From the NCBI RefSeq assembly GCF_023204835.1, contig NZ_CP096270.1, positions 2,356,001-2,420,000 on the forward strand: a stretch of 64,000 nt of DNA. The letters run 5' to 3'. Under the pieces are notes generated by a model that did no database searches, had not been told where the DNA came from, and saw only the letters and a program-made list of their open reading frames with translations. A program made the translations under genes and the position numbers. Positions 45,901-52,600 of this stretch are shown here, piece by piece (the first letter of the stretch is position 1; each line of letters starts with the position of its first letter). Source of the stretch: Salinarchaeum laminariae. GTDB taxonomy: Archaea; Halobacteriota; Halobacteria; Halobacteriales; Salinarchaeaceae.

Positions 45901-46678
45901 CGTCGCTGTCCGCTGCCGCAGCAGGCGCTCCCGCTGTAGCGGCGCCAGCAGCGTCTCCGGACGCTGCAGGATCGTCGACGCGGTCGGAGACGTCGGAAAT
46001 CACCTGATCGACCACGGCGTCGACCGGTTCCAGGGCAGCTTCGACTGCGTTTCGCTGGACGACGCTCGCGAACGCCGCGTCGACCGTTCCATCGTAGTCG
46101 CCGGCATCGATCGTCTCCCCAGCGGGATCGGTTCCGAGCAGTTCGAACGCGTCGTCGAGCGCGTCCACGACGGCCCGGCCGTGGACCGCGGGGTCACCGG
46201 CCACGTCGAGCCGCACGTGATAGACGCTGTGTTCGTCGTCCGACGGCGTCGAGACGGCGTCGAGCAACTCGTCGATCTCGGGATCGGTCGGAGAGGCGAT
46301 CCCCTCCGTGTCTGCGTACTCCCTGAGCGTGGCGATCTCCTCGTCGGCCTCGCGTTCGACCGCGCCGGTCTCGACGGCCTCGGAGATCATCGCGTCGAGT
46401 TCGTCGACGCCCGCGAAAATCGCGTCCATGAGCTCCGGAGAGACGGCGACGCGGTTCGACCGGATCGCCTCGAGGAGGTCCTCGATCGCGTGCGCGAGGT
46501 CCTCCGCCGGCTCGAACCCCATCGCACCGCAGTTGCCTTTCAGCGTGTGGGCAGTGCGGAAGATCTGCTCCATCGCTGCCTCGTTCGTGGGATCGTCCTC
46601 GAACTCGAGGAGTGCGTTGTTCAGCTCGGTGATCTGCTCCTCGCTCTCGCGTGCGAACGCATCGAGATAATCAGCCAT
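42926..46678 (-). CDS. cheA: Chemotaxis histidine kinase CheA with a giant acidic linker
   Basis: 1250 aa from ATG 46678. P1 phosphotransfer domain (1-115, phospho-His H44 in RTAHTLKGNCGAMGF); a P2-like CheY/CheB-docking domain (about 148-235); an acidic low-complexity segment (about 236-848) with almost no Lys or Arg (only K367, R501, R764); P3 dimerisation (871-935); P4 ATPase with N-box HLVRNAVDHGIE, G1 EDDGAGI and G2 GRGVGMDVV; and the P5 CheW-like domain to the end. Haloarchaeal CheA proteins are usually near 650-700 residues. Catalytic parts are intact. The start overlaps the cheB stop by 8 bases. Confidence 0.96.
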   Translation of the reverse strand: MADYLDAFARESEEQITELNNALLEFEDDPTNEAAMEQIFRTAHTLKGNCGAMGFEPAEDLAHAIEDLLEAIRSNRVAVSPELMDAIFAGVDELDAMISEAVETGAVEREADEEIATLREYADTEGIASPTDPEIDELLDAVSTPSDDEHSVYHVRLDVAGDPAVHGRAVVDALDDAFELLGTDPAGETIDAGDYDGTVDAAFASVVQRNAVEAALEPVDAVVDQVISDVSDRVDDPAASGDAAGAATAGAPAAAADSDEDDVSTLSVDELLEDDDVDQFDDLDEMAEDVGDTSEFEDLGDAGSFADLGISGDDIDVGPVDDAAPDAEAADDTATDEAVDTAQSDTGADAPDDEEVEDAAAEFAQLKEEVEPVGFDELQDELAELEFDEYDSDDEVGFDELLEDDELDDDGSFAESAVTAAAADDAALVDDGDDVDAAADSPGETDAADDGATVDAGSPDATAEDLFGGAGGDDTATDATADPTADGSVEAEAATPDADERGAEVEETGDALDEEPASPATDEPSPAVEDSDISPAVEAHDSQAPTTADDTEPVVEDVTADDEAFDAAEMLDAESLDESAQSFGEGGLDLTDESVDESPPDAEEEVPAGADELDLDDSFGEMEAEAIDEAAAEADIVSDAGGDDPLDLGESDIDFGDGTIAGADDGDQSSFADSVDEGLAVGEALEDDSFGDGSATADLEPDAGTAADSDAADDEMEPVDGFGDDDDSVLDLDDSAVAGSEAPPEGQEDSLDPIDAEEVGTGARIEGDAAAGFDDGVDAEFDDVDAGFDDVDDGLDDSVDAGSTAEGDAGQMADAASGSDESTTSALDDPGFSDATEADDEGPDVDEERIDRIRSLGVPYSDEDAAASAGGTQSIRVDVAALDEMLNMVEGLVTSRARLRRALIENEPREVLDDELDDLEDVTSELQDTVMDVRLVPLRTAVNKLPRIVRDVAREEDKQVDLEMVGEDVELDRSILDEIGDPLVHLVRNAVDHGIETPEVREAAGKPAEGSVELRATRERDRVTITVEDDGAGIEVDALRDAAVEEGIHTRSEVDSMDDDDVLELIFHSGFSTAAEVTDVSGRGVGMDVVAETVDRLDGTVSVDTEPGEGTTITMELPVTLAIAEVLFVDVGGEEYGIPIKTVDEIGPVVGVETQDGQEVLVSDGGEDRRELIRLDEALSTPGRSDPNSGMLVHLRNDVREAAIHCDRVREQQEVVVKPFEGVLGDVPGLSGASVLGDGDVVTILDVETL

Positions 46679-47891
46679 TGACGTCCACCTCCGGTGGGCC
46701 GCTCTCGTCCTGATCGATCGCAATCTCGACCAGCGTATCGACGACATCCTCGTCGGCGACGACGCGATCGACGTCACCCGTCGCGATCGCCTGCTTGGGG
46801 ATACCGTACACTGGCGCGCTTGCTTCGTCCTGGGCGATCGTCGCACCGCCGACGCCTTTGATCGCGCTGATGCCCTGCGCGCCGTCCCGGCCCATGCCGG
46901 TGAGCGCCGCGCCGATCAGCGCTCCGTCGACTTCGCGCGCTGCGGAAAGCATCGTCACGTCGATCGCGGGTCGAACGCCGTGCAGGCGCTCGGACTCGGT
47001 GAGCCGGACCTTGCAGTGCTCGGGGCCGGAGTAGGCCACTTCCATGTGGTAGTCGCCCCGGGCAATGAGCGCCTCACCGGGCGTGACGCGCGCACCGTCT
47101 GCTGCCTCGCGGACGTCGTACTCGCTGAAGCCGTCGAGTCGGCGAGAGAGTCGGTCCGTAAAGCTCGACGGCATGTGCTGGACGATCAGCACGCGGGCGT
47201 TGAGTTCGGCGGGCAGATCGCTGAGTATTCGTTCGAGCACGCGCGGACCGCCCGTCGACGCACCGATCACGATCGTCGGCGATCCGTCGTAGGTCGAGGG
47301 AACGGCTCTGTCGTCGGCCGCTTCGATCGACGGCTCGCCGTCGGCCGTGGTTCCTGCCGTCGGCCCGCCGAACGTCGTACTCGACGATTCGCCGCTACTG
47401 AGCGCCTGTTCGACCGTGGCGCTCGCTTCGCGGACCACTGCCTCGGCATCGGCGGCGGTCCGCGCCGCTGATGCTGCGCGGGACGCCGCAACTGTGCCGA
47501 CGTCCGCGCCCTGGACGGCTTCGACGGTTTCGATCAACTCGTCCTCGAGCTGGCCGATGTCGGCGGAAATTTCACCGCTTGGCTTGGGAAGGAAGTCGAT
47601 CGCGCCGCGAGAGAGCGCGTCGAGCGTCGCATCTGCTCCCTCCTTCGTGTAAGCGCTGAGCATGAGGATGGGCGTCGGACGCTCGTTCATGATCTCCTCG
47701 ACGGCTTCGATCCCGCCCATTCCGGGCATCTCTACGTCCATCGTGATCACGTCTGGTTCGTGCGTTGCTACTGCGTCGATCGCGGTCTCGCCGTCGCTAG
47801 CAGTTACTACGTCGAAATCGTGCTCTTCGAGCACCGTGGTGAGCACTGTACGCATGAACTGCGAGTCGTCGACGACGAGTACCTCGCTCAT
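46671..47891 (-). CDS. cheB: Protein-glutamate methylesterase/deamidase CheB
   Basis: 406 aa from ATG 47891. Receiver domain (VLVVDDSQFMRTVL, phospho-Asp in TMDVEMPGMGGIEAV, KPSGE), a linker of about 70 residues rich in Ala/Ser/Thr, then the methylesterase with the serine in IGASTGGPRVL, His in VQHMPSSFTDRL, and Asp in GMGRDGAQGI. It removes receptor methyl groups when phosphorylated by CheA. Start overlaps the cheY stop by 4 bases and its end overlaps cheA by 8, so stoichiometry is translationally linked. Confidence 0.97.
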   Translation of the reverse strand: MSEVLVVDDSQFMRTVLTTVLEEHDFDVVTASDGETAIDAVATHEPDVITMDVEMPGMGGIEAVEEIMNERPTPILMLSAYTKEGADATLDALSRGAIDFLPKPSGEISADIGQLEDELIETVEAVQGADVGTVAASRAASAARTAADAEAVVREASATVEQALSSGESSSTTFGGPTAGTTADGEPSIEAADDRAVPSTYDGSPTIVIGASTGGPRVLERILSDLPAELNARVLIVQHMPSSFTDRLSRRLDGFSEYDVREAADGARVTPGEALIARGDYHMEVAYSGPEHCKVRLTESERLHGVRPAIDVTMLSAAREVDGALIGAALTGMGRDGAQGISAIKGVGGATIAQDEASAPVYGIPKQAIATGDVDRVVADEDVVDTLVEIAIDQDESGPPEVDVNG

Positions 47892-48250
47892 GCGGGAACG
47901 ACGTCCTTGAGTGCCTTTCTGACGCTTGGCTCTTCGAACGGCTTCGTCACGTAGCCGTCGGCGCCAGCCTTGACTGCGAGTTTCATCTTCTCGCGCTGGC
48001 CAACGCTCGTACACATGATGACGCGCGCGTCGGAATCGAGCTTCTTGATGGCCGCTGTCGCCTTGATTCCGTTACACTTCGGCATCACGATGTCCATCAT
48101 CACGATGTCCGGCTCGTGTTCTTTGTACAGCTTCACCGCTTCGGCACCGTTTGACGCCTCTCCCACGATGTGGTACTCCTCCTCGAGTATCTGCCTGAGG
48201 AGGTTCCGCATAAAATGAGAGTCGTCTACGATGAGGACCCCTGTCGACAT
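47888..48250 (-). CDS. cheY: Chemotaxis response regulator CheY
   Basis: 120 aa from ATG 48250. Stand-alone receiver: VLIVDDSHFMRNLL (acidic pair), the phosphorylated Asp in DIVMMDIVMPKCNG, the Thr/Ser switch in VIMCTSVGQ, and Lys in VTKPFEE. It carries the signal from CheA to the archaellum, by family via CheF, which is not encoded here. First gene of the cheY-cheR operon; a 337-base promoter region precedes it. Confidence 0.97.
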   Translation of the reverse strand: MSTGVLIVDDSHFMRNLLRQILEEEYHIVGEASNGAEAVKLYKEHEPDIVMMDIVMPKCNGIKATAAIKKLDSDARVIMCTSVGQREKMKLAVKAGADGYVTKPFEEPSVRKALKDVVPA

Positions 48251-48587
48251 TTGGTACACCACGAGCGGATTGGCGAAGGTGGACCATAAATGCTACCGCC
48301 ACAATATCGAATGTGATAACAATGGGCACAAGCTCGTCCTACCGGCCATTGCTACGCACGCTCCCCAGAATAACTGCCGTAGGAGCCTGCTAACGGGTGT
48401 TCTGCAGCTTGGTAGCTGACGACCGGCCTAGCTCAACGGCCCCAGGAGCGATCTCCCCGTTCTGTTGAGTAGGACGACCGTAGTCTTCAGAGTTGGCGGA
48501 CGCGCAGTACTGAGCGATGTCAGACTCGTCTGCACACGATCTGCTCGTGAGAAGCGCACCCCTTGAGGACAATCCAATTCGATCGAC
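48251..48587. other. 337-base intergenic region between cheW and cheY
   Basis: Contains the presumed cheY promoter near 48288 and AT-rich islands (ACAATATCGAATGTGATAAC at 48301-48320). GGCCTAGCTCAACGGCC at 48424-48440 contains an inverted repeat that could end the cheW transcript. No credible ORF or tRNA is seen. Confidence 0.45.
48284..48291 (-). promoter_or_regulatory. Probable TATA box of the cheY operon
   Basis: ATTTATGG on the minus strand about 38 bases before the cheY ATG; implies a leader of about 10 bases. Confidence 0.35.
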
Positions 48588-49193
48588 TCAGACGCTGACA
48601 GATCGCGCCACGTCGAGCACTGCGTCGACGTCCATCACGGGCACGTAGGCGACGTTCCTGTCGTCACCCTGCTCGCGAATGAGGCCGGCGACGAGCGGGT
48701 CCTCGAGCAGTTCGGTGACCAGCTCGACGTCAGCGTCAACGTCCTCGGGCTCTAGGATCACCTGCGACACCGGGGTCGCCTCCACGCCATCCACGGCGTC
48801 GACGCGAATGCCGGAGTTACCCTGCTCGGGGCCAGTCGCGAAGACGATGAGCTCCTGCAGGTCCACGTCACGGTCTGACTCGGGGAGGTCGAAGAGTTTC
48901 CGTGGATCGATCACCGCGGTAATCTCTCCGCGGAGGTCGGTGATCCCGTCGATCGCTTCGGCCGTCCGAGGCACGCGCGTACGCTCGCCGACGTCCACGA
49001 GCCGACGGACGGCGTTCACGTGGAGCGCGTACTCTTCGTCGCCGAACGAGAAGCGGACGAACTGCTCCCGCTCTTCGCGCTCCTCCTGCGTTGGCCGGTC
49101 GTCGTCGGTCTCGCCCAGTGCAACGTCGGGCTCCGTTTCCTCGTCGATGTCGAGTTCTTCTTCGATCCCGACGAGTTCCTCCGGCAGCTCCAT
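48588..49193 (-). CDS. cheW: Chemotaxis adaptor CheW
   Basis: 201 aa. CheW fold: EQFVRFSFGDEEYALHVNAVRRLVDV, RVPRTAEAIDGITDLRGEITAVIDPRKLF (core LRGEI/VIDP motifs), and GIRVDAVDGVEATP. It bridges chemoreceptors and CheA. The acidic N-terminal extension of about 40 residues (EELDIDEETEPDVALGETDD) and a C-terminal extension of about 40 make it longer than bacterial CheW. It has its own TATA box; the gap to cheY suggests a separate or readthrough transcript. Confidence 0.95.
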   Translation of the reverse strand: MELPEELVGIEEELDIDEETEPDVALGETDDDRPTQEEREEREQFVRFSFGDEEYALHVNAVRRLVDVGERTRVPRTAEAIDGITDLRGEITAVIDPRKLFDLPESDRDVDLQELIVFATGPEQGNSGIRVDAVDGVEATPVSQVILEPEDVDADVELVTELLEDPLVAGLIREQGDDRNVAYVPVMDVDAVLDVARSVSV

Positions 49194-49218
49194 CGGGTTT
49201 CAGCAAGATGGCCGTCCT

Positions 49219-49225
49219 GTTAAGT
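49219..49225 (-). promoter_or_regulatory. TATA box of cheW
   Basis: ACTTAAC on the minus strand, centred about 29 bases before the cheW ATG. A pyrimidine-rich (minus-strand purine-rich) tract lies 50-105 bases further upstream. Confidence 0.5.
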
Positions 49226-49273
49226 CTGACCCCCGAGTGACTATATTGATCCAGATGAACGGTTTCCGGCAGT

Positions 49274-49330
49274 ATCTCGCTCTCTCTATCTCACTCTCTC
49301 TTTCGCTCTCTTTCGCTCTGTCTCACTGCC
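49274..49330. repeat. Polypyrimidine low-complexity tract
   Basis: Nearly pure C/T run of about 57 bases between cheW and the divergent CheW-like gene, including a perfect tandem copy of CTCTCTTTCG at 49296-49305 and 49306-49315. Such mirror-like tracts can form triplex DNA and are slippage-prone. It lies upstream of both promoters. Confidence 0.8.
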
Positions 49331-49435
49331 ATCAGCAGTTACTGCCAAGCAATTGATCTGGGTACGATGGACCGTTAGACGACCGTCGACGGCTGCGGTC
49401 GATCACGCTTCGCGAATATTCATTGACAAAAGGTG

Positions 49436-49442
49436 TTAATAC
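49436..49442 (+). promoter_or_regulatory. TATA box of the CheW-like mini-protein gene
   Basis: TTAATAC centred 27 bases before ATG 49466, preceded by an A/G-rich BRE-like AAAAGG; fits a leaderless transcript. Confidence 0.55.
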
Positions 49443-49465
49443 GATGGTCTTCTGATCGAAAGTGA

Positions 49466-49876
49466 ATGGGCGATCAACGTGGAGATCGCAGGAGTGGAAT
49501 CGACGTGTTACCGTTGTTCGTTGGCGATGAAACCTACGCAGTCAAGCTCGACAGGGTCGCTACGGTGCTCCGCACCGGGGTGCTGGACGATGCAGAGCCA
49601 GGATCGGTGATAGACGTACGGGATCACACCGTCGAAATTGCCGATGCGGCGTCGTTGCTCGGTGCGAACTCTGACTCGACCACCGCAGTCGTGGTGTTTC
49701 ACGGCTGCGGAACCGACGGCCACGTTCCGGGGTGGCTCGTCTCCGAGGTTGGCGATCCGACGACCGTCGACGAAATTCGTGCGACCGTCGGCTCTATCAG
49801 ACACGTGCGCGGCAAGGTTCGCATCGGGGGTGATGACGTGGTGTTGATCGATCCACTTCGGATCCATCAGTCCTGA
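49466..49876 (+). CDS. CheW-like mini-protein
   Basis: 136 aa. The N-terminal DVLPLFVGDETYAVKLDRVATVLR matches the first CheW subdomain, followed by VIDVRDHTVEIADAASLLG, which corresponds to the LRGxxxPVxDL region but with the LRG core replaced. A closing GKVRIGGDDVVLIDPLRIH mimics the end of CheW. It is shorter than CheW and would be a half-barrel or compact variant. Encoded divergently from cheW with a 272-base shared upstream region. Possible roles: competing adaptor or receptor-array modulator (inference). Confidence 0.65.
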   Translation: MGDQRGDRRSGIDVLPLFVGDETYAVKLDRVATVLRTGVLDDAEPGSVIDVRDHTVEIADAASLLGANSDSTTAVVVFHGCGTDGHVPGWLVSEVGDPTTVDEIRATVGSIRHVRGKVRIGGDDVVLIDPLRIHQS

Positions 49877-49944
49877 GCGGGAGTGTCGAAACGGCCTGGA
49901 CTGACCTCTTCCCCAATGCCATGCCCGAGCCGAGGCCGCCCAAA

Positions 49945-49953
49945 GATACAAAC
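49945..49953 (+). promoter_or_regulatory. TATA-like box of the winged-helix gene
   Basis: GATACAAAC centred about 29 bases before ATG 49978; argues against the upstream ATG 49921. Confidence 0.4.
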
Positions 49954-49977
49954 CGCCATCACTGGAACTACGCCGCC

Positions 49978-50334
49978 ATGGCGAGGGAGCCCGTCGACGA
50001 TCCGAGCGTGGTCGAATCGACGCTGGCGGCCCTCGGTGGCAAGTACGCCGCGCGGATCCTCTCCGCTGCCGATCGTCCGGTCTCGGCGCAGGAACTCAGC
50101 GACGAGCTCGCGATACCTATCGCGACCTGCTATCGTCGCATCGAGGAGTTAGAAGCAGCAGGGTTGCTGGTCTGTGAGGGCCAACAGACCTCGAAACGGG
50201 GCCGACGAACCAGCGTCTACCGCCGGACGATCGACGGCGCCGATCTGGGCCTCGACGGCGACGGTGCCACCCTGGATCTCGAAGAGAGTGACTCCCCCGC
50301 CGGATCGGATGGAACGCGGCCCAACGGAACGTAG
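49978..50334 (+). CDS. Winged helix-turn-helix (ArsR-like) regulator
   Basis: 118 aa from ATG 49978; an in-frame ATG at 49921 would add 19 residues but lies upstream of the TATA-like box. Winged helix: STLAALGGKYAARILSAADR, SAQELSDELAIPIATCYRRIEEL (recognition helix) and LEAAGLLVCEGQQTSKRGRRTSVYRRTI (wing). The C-terminal part is acidic and short. No metal site. Neighbours are the CheW-like gene (upstream) and a convergent exporter gene 7 bases away; its target is unknown. Confidence 0.78.
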   Translation: MAREPVDDPSVVESTLAALGGKYAARILSAADRPVSAQELSDELAIPIATCYRRIEELEAAGLLVCEGQQTSKRGRRTSVYRRTIDGADLGLDGDGATLDLEESDSPAGSDGTRPNGT

Positions 50335-50341
50335 TCTCAGC

Positions 50342-51343
50342 TCACACGCGGGATTCCCGCTGATCCGTACGCTCCGTCGGCGATCGATTTGCCGTCGCCG
50401 TTACGTAAATTCCAGCGAGCACCAGTCCCATTGCGGCAATTGTCACGCTGCCCACTACCTCGCCCAGGAGCACGACGCCGAGCACAGTTGCACCCACCGG
50501 CTCGACGAGGAGTGCAACGCTCACGACCGTCGAGCGGAGATGTTCGAGCGTCCAGTTCACAACGGTATGGCCCAGGAGTCCGGGTCCGAGCGCCATCGCG
50601 ACGAACAGACCCCACTCCTCTGCGGGGTAGCCGACGAAGGCGCTAGCGTCGACGATCGCACGCAGATGGTCCCCCGAACTGCTTCCCTCCATAACGTCGA
50701 CGACTGCGGCGCCGTCGATCGCGACGACGACCAGAAGCGTGGAGACGCAAGCGGCGTAGACGACGGTCACGTAGGGGAGGATCGAAATTCGCTGGCGGAG
50801 CGATCGACCGACGAGCACGTAGCCGGCGCCGGAGATCGCGCCGACGACGGCGAGTGAGCCACCGAGCAGCGCCGAACCGCCAGCCGGAACCGACGCCCCA
50901 CTCTGAGCGACCGTCAGGGCACCGGCACCCAGAACGGCGAGCACGATCCCGCCTACCGTCCGTCGATCGACTGGTTCGCCGAGTACCAGCGCAGCACCGA
51001 TCGCGACGAACACCGGCTGCGTCTGGACCAGCGTTACCGAGGCGGCGACGCTCGTCCACGCGAGACTCTCGAACCACGTGACGAAATGGACGGCCAACGC
51101 GATCCCAGCGACGCTCGCGACCACGACGTCGCGTCCGGCGATGCGACCGAATGCATCCCGGTGGCGGCCGATCGCGAACGGTGCGACTGCCAGGAGTGTG
51201 AACAGCACGCGATAGAACGCGACCACGTCGCTGGGTGCGTCACTCCAGCGGACGAGAATGGCGCTCCAGGCCACGCCGAACACTGCGACGGCGAGCGCGA
51301 GGTGAGCACCGGACCAGGAGCGACCCGTGACGCGTTCGAACAC
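50342..51343 (-). CDS. DMT superfamily permease (EamA domains)
   Basis: 333 aa with GTG start. About ten transmembrane helices in two EamA repeats, for example LALAVAVFGVAWSAILVRW and VAFYRVLFTLLAVAPFAIG in the first, ALLGGSLAVVGAISGAGYVLVG and LGPGLLGHTVVNWTLEHL in the second. Conserved DMT features are AVHFVTWFESLAWTSVAASVTLVQTQPVF and LLVEPVGATVLGVVLLGE. By family it exports metabolites such as amino acids; the substrate is unknown. It converges on the winged-helix gene. Confidence 0.9.
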   Translation of the reverse strand: MFERVTGRSWSGAHLALAVAVFGVAWSAILVRWSDAPSDVVAFYRVLFTLLAVAPFAIGRHRDAFGRIAGRDVVVASVAGIALAVHFVTWFESLAWTSVAASVTLVQTQPVFVAIGAALVLGEPVDRRTVGGIVLAVLGAGALTVAQSGASVPAGGSALLGGSLAVVGAISGAGYVLVGRSLRQRISILPYVTVVYAACVSTLLVVVAIDGAAVVDVMEGSSSGDHLRAIVDASAFVGYPAEEWGLFVAMALGPGLLGHTVVNWTLEHLRSTVVSVALLVEPVGATVLGVVLLGEVVGSVTIAAMGLVLAGIYVTATANRSPTERTDQRESRV

Positions 51344-51466
51344 GTCTGGATCGTGATGGCCGGGGGTCTTGCCCGTTGTGGGGCGCAGCGGTCAGCGCCG
51401 TTGGCTGACCACGCGTCGCCACTGTACTACCTGGCGTGTGCTATATACCTGGACTGTCCAGCGTGG

Positions 51467-51961
51467 TCAGTCCTCGAGAAGGGCTCGCGTCTGTCGATGT
51501 CTGTAACGGAACGCGGGGGCGAGTCCGGCGACCATCGCTTTCGCTGTGAGCCTGCCGAGAGGTCCGAATGGAAGCTGGTACTCGACGTGGTCCCGTACTA
51601 TCGTCCCACCATCGTCAGCGTAGAACGCGTGGGTGTGATCCCACTCGGCGAACGGACCGCCGATCATTGAGTCACGGAACAGACCTGCACCGTCCGTTTG
51701 CTCGCGCCGCTCGATGATGGAGGTCACGTGCTGGCCAGGTCCGATACCGAACGGGCGGACCGAAAGTTCGATCGAAGAGCCCTCGAACAGTTCTGGAGGG
51801 TCAGGCTCGCCATCGGGACCTCGAACAGACTCCACGGTCAGTCCGAACCACGATGGCGTGAGCGCTTCCAGCCCGTCGGTCGTCCCGTGGAACTGCCATA
51901 CGTCCTCGAAGGGGGCGTGTACGCGGGTTTCGCGTTCGTAAACGGCCACGGAGAGAGACAC
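51467..51961 (-). CDS. SRPBCC (START-like) family protein
   Basis: 164 aa from GTG 51961 (GTG 51949 also possible). START-like ligand-binding fold of the YfcH/cell-division-inhibitor type: ETRVHAPFEDVWQFHGTTDGLEALTPSWFGL, FGIGPGQHVTSIIERRE and GGPFAEWDHTHAFYADDGGTIVRDHVEYQLPFGPLG. The basic C-terminus (AFRYRHRQTRALLED) completes the domain. Upstream of the chosen start the frame is not protein-like. It lies 55 bases after the Cys-rich protein gene on the same strand. Confidence 0.82.
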   Translation of the reverse strand: MSLSVAVYERETRVHAPFEDVWQFHGTTDGLEALTPSWFGLTVESVRGPDGEPDPPELFEGSSIELSVRPFGIGPGQHVTSIIERREQTDGAGLFRDSMIGGPFAEWDHTHAFYADDGGTIVRDHVEYQLPFGPLGRLTAKAMVAGLAPAFRYRHRQTRALLED

Positions 51962-52016
51962 GTGCCCGGCGGGCAAAATAGCGTCGCTGTCGAGGCTCCG
52001 CGCTCCCAGTTCCGGG

Positions 52017-52373
52017 TTACGCCGACGCGATGGATCGGCAGCTCTCGGCGCACTCCGGGAGAATCTCTGCGCAAGCCTGGCAGTGGTCTGCGTCGTGTTG
52101 TTCGCACTCCTCGGCACAGGCTTCGCAAGCGTCTGCGCAGGCTTCGGCCAGCTGTGAGCTGAACTGGGAGTCCCGTGCCATGAACCGAGCGTGGAGCGAG
52201 GCGAGGTCCGTGACGTCCCGACAGAGCCGGGCGCACTCCTCCATGTCTTCATCGCCTAGACAGGCGTCTGCACACCACTCACAGATCTCGACGGCTTCGT
52301 TACAGAGTTCGATGCAGTTTCGCTGTTCCTCGGTGAGCGTATCGATCTTGGAGACGGTTTCTGCCAGTGACAT
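52017..52373 (-). CDS. Cys-rich four-helix-bundle protein (DUF326, copper storage protein-like)
   Basis: 118 aa with 15 cysteines, spaced as CxxxC and CxxC along helices: C20, C24, C31, C34, C38, C47, C51, then C79, C83, C86, C90, C98, C101, C108 and C112. This is the pattern of DUF326/Csp proteins, whose helix bundle packs many Cu(I) ions; there is no signal peptide, so it would be cytosolic. Acidic in composition. A P1B-type metal ATPase is encoded 2.3 kb upstream on the same strand, hinting at metal handling, though that pump has cobalt/zinc-type motifs. Copper storage is inferred. Confidence 0.82.
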   Translation of the reverse strand: MSLAETVSKIDTLTEEQRNCIELCNEAVEICEWCADACLGDEDMEECARLCRDVTDLASLHARFMARDSQFSSQLAEACADACEACAEECEQHDADHCQACAEILPECAESCRSIASA

Positions 52374-52600
52374 CGCGTGAACGGTGGGGGTCGTCCCGTT
52401 TCGTTATACTGCCTGTAGCGCGAGGTAACGTGCCGTTCGATGCGTCGAGTAGCCCAGGGAATACCGGTAGGGTGTCGCCGTGCCGAATCGTCACCGCGCG
52501 GGAATGTGACGAGTTAGGAAGCGAACTCACTCAGATACCTACGTTCCGAGCGGCTGAATCGAGCTGAAATCGAACCGACAATACCGGATCTCGACCGCCG

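Noticed and set aside
44385-46681. Long Ser-rich and Arg/Val-rich forward frames opposite cheA
   Set aside because: They result from the Asp/Glu codon bias of the acidic linker read on the other strand; no promoter or motif supports them.
48424-48450. Possible tRNA fragment (GGCCTAGCTCAACGGCC resembles a D-arm)
   Set aside because: No T-arm GTTC sequence, anticodon stem or acceptor stem could be paired around it; better read as a terminator-like hairpin.
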